In this document: one piece after another, positions 1-5,812 of the stretch | How positions within the stretch are numbered: the stretch's first letter is position 1 | Layout of the letters: each line of letters opens with the position of its first letter | NCBI GenBank assembly: GCA_004211235.1 | Contig: SEEY01000278.1 | Span: forward strand, 1-5,812 | From: Rubrivivax sp. | Lineage (GTDB): Bacteria > Pseudomonadota > Gammaproteobacteria > Burkholderiales > Burkholderiaceae | Direction: 5' to 3' | DNA: 5,812 bases | Notes under the pieces: model-generated | Told to the model about the DNA's origin: nothing | What the model saw: only the letters and a program-made list of their open reading frames with translations | Database searches by the model: none | Position numbers and translations under genes: made by a program

Positions 1-111
1 GCGGGGGTGTGGGTTCCCACATGGATTGCAAAGCTTGGGGGGTGAACGAGGCGCCTCCTGCGAAGTCGGGTGTCGGCTCGCTGCATTGCCGGGAGTCCGT
101 CCCGGCGGCCG

Positions 112-147
112 GGTAACTTTCTTCTGCGGGGCCAGAAGAAAGTCACC
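112..147. repeat. Hairpin nested in left arm of the inverted repeat
   Basis: Positions 116-126 (ACTTTCTTCTG) pair perfectly with 133-143 (CAGAAGAAAGT) across the 6-nt loop CGGGGC. After one mismatch (115/144) the stem extends three more pairs (112-114 with 145-147). The stem is long enough to form in RNA from either strand. It lacks a following T-run, so a terminator role is possible but not shown. Confidence 0.8.
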
Positions 148-338
148 AAAGAAGAGGCCCTGAACCGCACTCGACCGCGGCGCCGCGATGAGCGGCGCGC
201 GAAAACGATCAGGGGCATTGCGGGCAGACGCGAGCCGCTGCGCTCTCGCTGCTGTCTTTGTCACCACCGCCATTCATCGCACCGCCGGCCCGCTTAACGC
301 GCGGCTGCACGCCGGGCTCACCAGCAATGCCAAAGGCA

Positions 339-356
339 GCGTCGCTCGAGCGACGC
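339..356. repeat. 18-bp perfect palindrome
   Basis: Positions 339-356 (GCGTCGCTCGAGCGACGC) are a perfect palindrome centred on CTCGAG, at the inner end of the left repeat arm. The matching place in the right arm (about 445-460) has a related hairpin with 6-bp arms (445-450 and 455-460) and a CCCA loop. Both arms thus end in a CGTCGC stem. No binding protein can be named. Confidence 0.75.
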
Positions 357-370
357 GACGGCTGTTTGAT

Positions 371-423
371 CCCCAACAAGCATGGCACCGCTCGATGTTG
401 GGGTTCGCTGCGCTCACCCCAAC
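371..423. repeat. Central pair of mutually exclusive hairpins
   Basis: The word TGTTGGGG at 396-403 can pair with CCCCAACA at 371-378 (8 bp, 17-nt loop). Seven of its bases (397-403) can instead pair with CCCCAAC at 417-423 (13-nt loop). The two stems compete for the same bases. This lies at the centre of the large inverted repeat. The arrangement resembles an attenuator on paper, but there is no gene next to it to control, so it is more likely part of the repeat's own architecture. Confidence 0.6.
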
Positions 424-644
424 CTACTACCCGAACCAATGGACCGTCGCCCCAGCGACGCGGTATTGCTGATGAGCCCGGCGTGCAGCCGGCGTTAAGC
501 GGCGTGAAGGGGGGAGCTATGACGCTCGTCACAAGGACAGCAGCGAGAGCGCAGCGGTTCGCGTCTGCCCGCAATGCCCCTGATCGTTTTCGCGCGCCGC
601 TGCTGGCGGCGCCGCGGTCGAGTGCGGTTCAGGGCCTCTTCTTT

Positions 645-680
645 GGTGACTTTCTTCTGGCCCCGCAGAAGAAAGTTACC
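645..680. repeat. Hairpin nested in right arm of the inverted repeat
   Basis: This is the mirror copy of the hairpin at 112-147. Positions 649-659 pair with 666-676 (11 bp) around a GCCCCG loop, with the outer three pairs also kept. It lies about 80 nt past the dehydrogenase stop in the direction of that gene's transcription, so it is the first strong stem in the 3' region of that transcript. It could stabilise the 3' end or end transcription, but no U-tract follows it. Confidence 0.75.
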
Positions 681-757
681 CCGCCGCCGGGCGGGACTCC
701 CGGCAATGCAGCGATCACCCACCCGCTCCCGCAGGCCAACCAACCCAAACCAAAAAA

Positions 758-1864
<1,107 letters not shown>

Positions 1865-1871
1865 GTCAATT

Positions 1872-1877
1872 CCTCCT
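1872..1877 (-). promoter_or_regulatory. Strong Shine-Dalgarno for the dehydrogenase
   Basis: On the minus strand this reads AGGAGG, seven bases before the ATG at 1864. It is a full match to the anti-Shine-Dalgarno core and implies efficient translation independent of the upstream gene. No convincing promoter -35/-10 pair can be seen in the 57-nt gap (1865-1921); a TTTAAT at 1906-1911 lacks a matching -35. Confidence 0.85.
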
Positions 1878-1921
1878 GCGCTCTGCGCGCGATCACTGGG
1901 TGCACATTAAACCGCGGGTGG

Positions 1922-4054
1922 TCAGCGTGGCGGGCGGGTTCGCGGCGCCAGCAGCCGCTCCAGCGCAACGATGAACTCGCGCGCCTCATGGCGGCACAAC
2001 CGCAGCCGGCGCAGCAGCCAGGGCGTCAGGTCCTGCTGGCCGAGGTGCTCGGGCCAGGCGCCGGCATCGGCGTCGGGAATGTCGGCGGGGTCGGTGCCGG
2101 TCATGGGGGCGCCGTTCAGCACGTCGACGCAGGCGGTGCGGGCCAGCGGCAGTGCGGTCTCGGCGCGGGCGGCGTCCAGATGGCCGGCGCGGCGCTGCAC
2201 CTGGTGCTGCACGGCGCCCAGCAAGGCCATCAGCCGGTAGCCATGGCTCAGGGCCGCCTCGATCTCGGCATCGGGCAGGCGCACGCTTTCGGGTTCGACA
2301 CGCGTGCGCTGCGCCGCCGCCGCCAGGGCCGCCAGTGCCGTGTAGGCCTGCTGGCGCGAGATGCGCTGGGCCAGCTGCGCGTCGCTGCTCGGCCGCCACT
2401 GCAGCATGTTGCCGGCATGCCGCGCCAACGCAGCACGCAGCTGCTCGGCCACGCGTGGCACCACCGCCCGCTCCCAGCTCGGCAGCACGAAGCTGAACAA
2501 CCAGGCCAGGCCGGCGCCGATGACGGTGTCGGCCAGGCGCTCGGCGATGGCCGGGTCGCTGGTCGGGTCGAGCATCAGCGGCTGCAGCAACGCCATCAGC
2601 GTGGCGGCCGTCGCGGCGATCTGGTAGCGGCGGTTCACGTAGGCATGGGCCGTGCCGACGGCGGCGATGAAGGCCACGCTCAAGCCCGGCACCCAGTGCA
2701 CATGGGCCAGCAGCATGACGAGCAGGCAGCCCTGCACGGTGCCGACGATGCGGCCGTTGCGGCGCGCCAGCGTCTGCTCCAGGTTGCCGCGCAGCACGAC
2801 CGCAACGCTCAGCATCAGCCAGAACGGATGCGCCGCCCACGGCAGCGCGGCGCCCAGCCCGTAGGCGAACGACAGCGCCAGCGCCGAGCGCAGCGCATGG
2901 CGCATGACGCTCGACTGCAGGGTCAGGTGAGGCTTCAGCGCGGTCAACGGCCAGCCCTCGGGGGAGAGGAAGGGCGCCAGCCGCTCGAGCGTCCACGGGC
3001 TGTCCACGTCCTCCGTGTTGGCCTGGCGCGCCACCATCGCGCAGACGTCGTCCATCATGTGCCCGACGCGGGACTGCAGCGCCGACACCAGATGACCGCG
3101 CGAGTCGCCGGCGGGCGCGCTGACCTCCGCCAGGCGCGCGGCCAGCCGTGCGCGCCAGGCCTCGGCCGACACCTCCGGCAGCGGCCTGCCGCAGGCGAGC
3201 GTGTCGGCCAGCGCCGCCAGCACCTCGGCCAGGTGGCGCAGCGTGTCGGCCAGCGCGGCACGCCACTGGCGGCCGGGGAAGTCCTGCCCCAGCAGCTCGG
3301 TGTCGAGGCGGCTCGCGAGCAGCAGGTCGCGCAGCTCGACGAGACCGAGCACGAGATCGGTCTGCCGGCGGCTGCGCGGCGAACGGCGCGCCGCGAAGAC
3401 CTGGTCGCGCGCCGCCTGCAGCGCATCGGCCAGCACGACGTCGTCGGCGATGGAGGCACGGATGCGGGCCTCGTCCGCACCCACCGCCAGGGCGATGCGC
3501 TGGGCACGTGAGCGCACGCGTTGCGCGGTGGCGTGCAGCGCGTTCACCAGCGCCAGCTCGCGCAGCCGGTGGCGCAGCACGACCGCGGCCATGCGCGCCC
3601 AGCCGGCGTAGACGCAGCCGCCGAGGCCGACCCAGAGCGCATGCTCCCAGGGCAGCGCGGCGCCGGCCGTGCGATCCCAGGCCATGGCGAACACCATGGC
3701 GAGCACGGGCGAGAAGGACAGCGGTCCGGCGCGCAGGCCCCAGGCCAGCGTCATCAGCGACACGAAGGTGATGGCGGCGATGAGGGCGAGGGTCGCCGTG
3801 AGCGAGCCGTCAGCCATGCCGACGAGCAACGTCACCAGGGCCGCGGCGAACACGGCCGGCAACACACGCGGCAGCACGCGCTGCGGCGGATTCGGCACGT
3901 CCGGCAGGCTGGCGCAGACGGCGCCGCCCACAGCCGCCAGGCCGGCCGTCTCGCCGAACAGCGCGGCGACGACGAGGTGGGTCGCCGCGACGCCCAGCGC
4001 GACGCTCAGGCCATTGAGGTGGGCCGCCTCCAGCCGCTGCAGGAATGCCCTCAC
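1922..4054 (-). CDS. FUSC/YccS-type inner-membrane protein
   Basis: This is a 710-residue integral membrane protein with the duplicated layout of the YccS/YhfK/AaeB-like FUSC families. There are about six hydrophobic segments near residues 16-34, 36-51, 64-81, 86-106, 112-126 and 139-160. A charged, mostly helical cytoplasmic stretch (about 161-385) follows, then a second set near 387-406, 411-421, 434-452, 457-473, 479-495 and 508-525, and a C-terminal cytoplasmic domain. The second half has the family's R-x3-GT-x2-G motif (Arg434, Gly438, Thr439, Gly442) at the start of a membrane helix. Length fits YccS (just over 700 residues). Relatives include the AaeB aromatic-acid efflux pump, but most YccS-type proteins have no known substrate and none can be named here. 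I chose the GTG at 4054, which overlaps the upstream stop as GTGA and has GGAG 11 nt before it. A GTG at 4114 would add 20 residues but has no Shine-Dalgarno and would overlap the neighbour by 64 nt. There is no in-frame ATG near either site. Probably translated by coupling to the peptidase-TPR gene. Confidence 0.88.
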   Translation of the reverse strand: MRAFLQRLEAAHLNGLSVALGVAATHLVVAALFGETAGLAAVGGAVCASLPDVPNPPQRVLPRVLPAVFAAALVTLLVGMADGSLTATLALIAAITFVSLMTLAWGLRAGPLSFSPVLAMVFAMAWDRTAGAALPWEHALWVGLGGCVYAGWARMAAVVLRHRLRELALVNALHATAQRVRSRAQRIALAVGADEARIRASIADDVVLADALQAARDQVFAARRSPRSRRQTDLVLGLVELRDLLLASRLDTELLGQDFPGRQWRAALADTLRHLAEVLAALADTLACGRPLPEVSAEAWRARLAARLAEVSAPAGDSRGHLVSALQSRVGHMMDDVCAMVARQANTEDVDSPWTLERLAPFLSPEGWPLTALKPHLTLQSSVMRHALRSALALSFAYGLGAALPWAAHPFWLMLSVAVVLRGNLEQTLARRNGRIVGTVQGCLLVMLLAHVHWVPGLSVAFIAAVGTAHAYVNRRYQIAATAATLMALLQPLMLDPTSDPAIAERLADTVIGAGLAWLFSFVLPSWERAVVPRVAEQLRAALARHAGNMLQWRPSSDAQLAQRISRQQAYTALAALAAAAQRTRVEPESVRLPDAEIEAALSHGYRLMALLGAVQHQVQRRAGHLDAARAETALPLARTACVDVLNGAPMTGTDPADIPDADAGAWPEHLGQQDLTPWLLRRLRLCRHEAREFIVALERLLAPRTRPPR
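4051..4054 (-). promoter_or_regulatory. GTGA stop-start overlap (translational coupling)
   Basis: On the minus strand the four bases GTGA contain both the GTG start of the FUSC gene (4052-4054) and the TGA stop of the peptidase-TPR gene (4051-4053). A GGAG lies at 4066-4069, inside the upstream coding region and 11 nt from the GTG, a somewhat long spacing. Overlaps of this kind usually mean that ribosomes ending the first gene restart on the second, so the two proteins should be made together. Confidence 0.8.
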
Positions 4055-5812
4055 TTGACGAGCAGCTCCATGACGCGGCGCTCGCTCGCCGGCAACTGAT
4101 GCACCGAGAACCACGCGGACTTGTCGGGCCGGTGCACATAGCGCGGCGGCGTGTTGGCCGCGACGCGCTGGCGCAGTGGCGCCAGCGCCGCCCGCGCTTC
4201 GTCAGGTTTGCCCTGAGCCTGCAGCGCACCGGCTTGCACGATGGCGGCCATGTCGCTCCAGGGGCCCAGCGCCAGCGCCTGCTCGGCACCGCGCTGCGCA
4301 GCCGGCGCGTCGCCGTCCAGCAAGGTCAGCCAGGCCTGCAGGGCGAGCGTGTCGGGATCGTGCGCGTCGAGGATCAGGGCTTCCTTGAGTTGGGCGCGCG
4401 CGGGCTCGATGCGGCCGGCGCGCAGCAGGTCCAGCGCGTAGTCGCGGCGCAGCGGCAGCAGGCCGGTGCGCAGGCGGAGCACCGCCTCGTACTGCGCGAA
4501 GGCCTCATCCCAGCGGCCCGCCAGCGCCAGCGTGGCGGCGCGGCCCCACAGCGCCTCCGGCTGGTCACCCTGGTAGGCAAGCACCGCGTCGTAGGCGGCG
4601 AGGGCCTGCGGCACGTTGCCGAGGCGGCGATGATGGTCGGCCAGCGCGAGGTCGACGCGGAAACGGTCCTCGCCCTGCAGCGTGTCGCGGGCGGCGGCCA
4701 GGGCCGGCACGACCTCGGTCGCCAGCGGCGCGCCGCCATGCCAGAGGGCATCGGCCGCCACCACATGCAGCGCGCCGCTGTGCGGGTGCTGCCCCAGCGC
4801 CCGGGCGGACAGCGCTCGGGCGGCATTGCCTTCGAGCGCGAAGGCGTACAGCCGCGCGCCGAGGGCCGCCTCGTCATCGGGCGCCAGCTTGAGCGCGCGT
4901 TCGAACAACGCCGTCGCATCCGCCAGCTTGCCGTCTTCGAGCTTCTGGTTGCCGGCGTTGACGAGAGCGATGGGCAGGCTGGCACGCGTGTCCCGCTGGG
5001 CGAAGAAGCGCAGCACCAGCGCGCGCAGCGCCGGGTCGCGTTCGATGAGGCGCTCGCGCACGATCTCGCGGCCGTCGTAGTCGTCGCGCCGGGGCGAAAG
5101 CTCGGCGTTGGCCCCTTCGGCGAAGTACTCCCACACCGAACCGCCGGCGTAGCGCGACAGGAAGCCCTCGCTAGTCTTCGCATCGCGCGCCTTGGCCTGC
5201 TGGTAGTGCGCCTCGATGTCGCGCGCCGCGTCGGCCGTCAGCACGCCGTGCACCTGGTGGGTCAGCTCGTGGAGCACGGTGTTGTACTTGTCGAAGATCG
5301 TCCGCTCCACATCCTCGATGCCGGTGACCGTGAAGTAGCCGCCCATGCCGCGCACGTCGTCCCACAGCCGCGAGTCGTAGTCGATGCGGGCATCTTTCAG
5401 CGCATGGGCTTGCGGCGTTTCGGACAGGCGCATCCACATCGGCTTGATGAAGTGCGTGGCGCCGCTCTCCACCAGCACCGGGATGAAGGCCTTCCATGGC
5501 GCGACGGACAGGGCGACGCGCTTCTGGTGCCGCGGCGACAGATCGTGCCAGTTCAGCACGTAGCGCTCGATGCCGGGCACGACGGGCATGGGCGTCGCCT
5601 TGAAGCGGCGCTCGTAGCCGGCGCGGTGGATGTCGATGCGAAAGCGCTGCGACTCCAGCGCCTTGGCGGCGATGGCATGGGCTCGGCCGAGCTGGGGGCA
5701 GCGCTGCAGCACGGCGAGGCTGAGGGTCAGCGCGTCGTCGAAGTCGCCGCGCTCGAAGGCGTCGGATGCGCGGCGCACGTCGGCGAGCATTGCCGGAAAC
5801 GCATCGCCGAGC
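4051..5812 (-). CDS. HExxH metallopeptidase-like domain with TPR repeats (5' end outside window)
   Basis: The frame is open to the window edge. Numbering here starts at the ATG at 5790, which has no Shine-Dalgarno and is preceded by seven more in-frame codons, so the true start probably lies outside. A short TPR-like segment (about 11-44) leads into a domain at about 50-270 with HELTH at 174-178 (two zinc-ligand His and catalytic Glu175). Tyr214 and Glu221 (in WEYFAE) follow. This order and spacing fit the gluzincin centre of anthrax lethal factor-like and MtfA-like peptidases, with Glu221 as third zinc ligand. From about 276 to 540 come repeated 34-residue helical pairs typical of TPRs, for example at 276-309, 376-409, 413-443, 447-480 and 515-540, with G-x2-x2-A positions such as GKLADA, GNVPQA, GRWDEA and GKPDEA. 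TPRs usually bind proteins. Whether the protein is exported cannot be judged without its N-terminus. Substrate unknown; peptidase activity is inferred from the motif only. Confidence 0.85.
   Translation of the reverse strand, partial: LGDAFPAMLADVRRASDAFERGDFDDALTLSLAVLQRCPQLGRAHAIAAKALESQRFRIDIHRAGYERRFKATPMPVVPGIERYVLNWHDLSPRHQKRVALSVAPWKAFIPVLVESGATHFIKPMWMRLSETPQAHALKDARIDYDSRLWDDVRGMGGYFTVTGIEDVERTIFDKYNTVLHELTHQVHGVLTADAARDIEAHYQQAKARDAKTSEGFLSRYAGGSVWEYFAEGANAELSPRRDDYDGREIVRERLIERDPALRALVLRFFAQRDTRASLPIALVNAGNQKLEDGKLADATALFERALKLAPDDEAALGARLYAFALEGNAARALSARALGQHPHSGALHVVAADALWHGGAPLATEVVPALAAARDTLQGEDRFRVDLALADHHRRLGNVPQALAAYDAVLAYQGDQPEALWGRAATLALAGRWDEAFAQYEAVLRLRTGLLPLRRDYALDLLRAGRIEPARAQLKEALILDAHDPDTLALQAWLTLLDGDAPAAQRGAEQALALGPWSDMAAIVQAGALQAQGKPDEARAALAPLRQRVAANTPPRYVHRPDKSAWFSVHQLPASERRVMELLVK
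5128..5271 (-). other. Predicted zinc active-site region of the peptidase-like domain
   Basis: The codons for HELTH span 5257-5271 (checked base by base as CAC GAG CTG ACC CAC). The codon for Tyr214 is at 5149-5151 and that for Glu221 at 5128-5130. His174 and His178 with Glu221 would hold the zinc, Glu175 would act as general base and Tyr214 would assist. The second Glu of WEYFAE (Glu225) is the alternative third ligand. The residues come from the sequence; their roles are inferred from the gluzincin family. Confidence 0.75.

Larger units (their letters stand above)
78..714. repeat. Large imperfect inverted repeat (intergenic repeat element)
   Basis: Positions 78-251 read forward match 541-714 read on the other strand with 7 mismatches in 174 bp, without gaps, by hand alignment. 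The mismatches are at left-arm positions 99, 100, 110, 187, 189, 190 and 234. The run 111-186 against 606-681 is 76 bp of perfect identity. Similarity continues inward at lower identity (252-330 against about 463-540). With a 7-nt insertion in the left arm it then reaches 356 and 445, leaving a centre of about 90 bp. No transposase, no protein gene and no obvious target-site duplication is visible. It could be two copies of one dispersed intergenic repeat in opposite orientation, or a single non-autonomous element with long inverted arms. Similar repeat DNA, often mis-annotated as small hypothetical proteins, is in my recollection common in Burkholderiales and xanthomonads; I could not check this. 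Confidence 0.85.
1..757. other. Gene-free intergenic region dominated by an inverted repeat
   Basis: I see no credible protein gene, tRNA or rRNA here. Short open frames exist on both strands, but they lie inside the inverted repeat at 78-714, and the two that match each other (one per arm, opposite strands) do so because they are the same repeat DNA read twice. Positions 1-77 hold only a small perfect palindrome at 8-21 (6-bp arms, TT loop). Positions 715-757 hold the sequence just downstream of the dehydrogenase stop, including a run of six T on the minus strand (752-757) with no stem directly before it. Confidence 0.75.

Noticed and set aside
70..297. 75-codon open frame in the left repeat arm, with a matching 82-codon frame at 495-743 on the minus strand
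   Set aside because: The two peptides match because they are the same inverted-repeat DNA. They are basic and low in hydrophobic residues, and have no ribosome site. This looks like the spurious small hypothetical protein often called in such repeats.
112..680. CRISPR array or insertion sequence in the left region
   Set aside because: There are two inverted copies, not regularly spaced direct repeats, and no transposase frame lies between the arms.
752..757. T-run just after the dehydrogenase stop as an intrinsic terminator
   Set aside because: No GC-rich stem directly precedes it; upstream on the minus strand is the end of the coding region. The nearest strong stem (645-680) lies further downstream without a following T-run.
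1906..1911. TTTAAT as a -10 promoter element for the dehydrogenase
   Set aside because: No -35 match at the right distance (the bases there are GC-only). A single AT-rich hexamer is not enough to call a promoter.
4051..4114. Upstream GTG at 4114 as the FUSC start
   Set aside because: No Shine-Dalgarno precedes it, it would overlap the peptidase-TPR gene by 64 nt, and the added 20 residues are hydrophilic and unlike the family N-terminus.

Overview
The window is GC-rich chromosomal DNA. The class III alcohol dehydrogenase closely resembles beta/gammaproteobacterial versions, and the dispersed intergenic repeat at the left end has a style I associate with Burkholderiales. A betaproteobacterium of the Burkholderiales (Leptothrix/Rubrivivax/Variovorax-like) is therefore the best guess. 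This is inferred from composition and recalled protein similarity; no search was run.

Layout: all three protein genes lie on the minus strand, so transcription runs right to left. From the right edge: (1) a gene open at the window edge encodes a protein with an HExxH zinc-peptidase centre followed by a long run of TPR-like helical repeats (4051-5812, N-terminus outside the window). (2) Its stop overlaps by 4 nt (GTGA) the start of a 710-residue FUSC/YccS-type inner-membrane protein (1922-4054). (3) After a 57-nt gap comes a complete glutathione-dependent formaldehyde dehydrogenase gene with a near-perfect Shine-Dalgarno (758-1864). (4) The last 757 nt hold no credible gene. Most of it is a large imperfect inverted repeat (78-714). 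Its outer 174 bp match at about 96%, each arm carries its own 11-bp hairpin, and the centre holds more palindromes.

Function: the dehydrogenase oxidises S-hydroxymethylglutathione in formaldehyde detoxification. It is housekeeping and has no obvious link to the pair upstream. The peptidase-TPR protein and the FUSC protein look translationally coupled and so probably act together, but neither has an assignable substrate. The part most worth following up is this pair. The peptidase centre matches, from memory, the spacing of the anthrax lethal factor active site: HExxH, then a Tyr, then a Glu seven residues after the Tyr in an E-[FY]-F-A-E context. Here it is linked to TPRs and a FUSC membrane protein.
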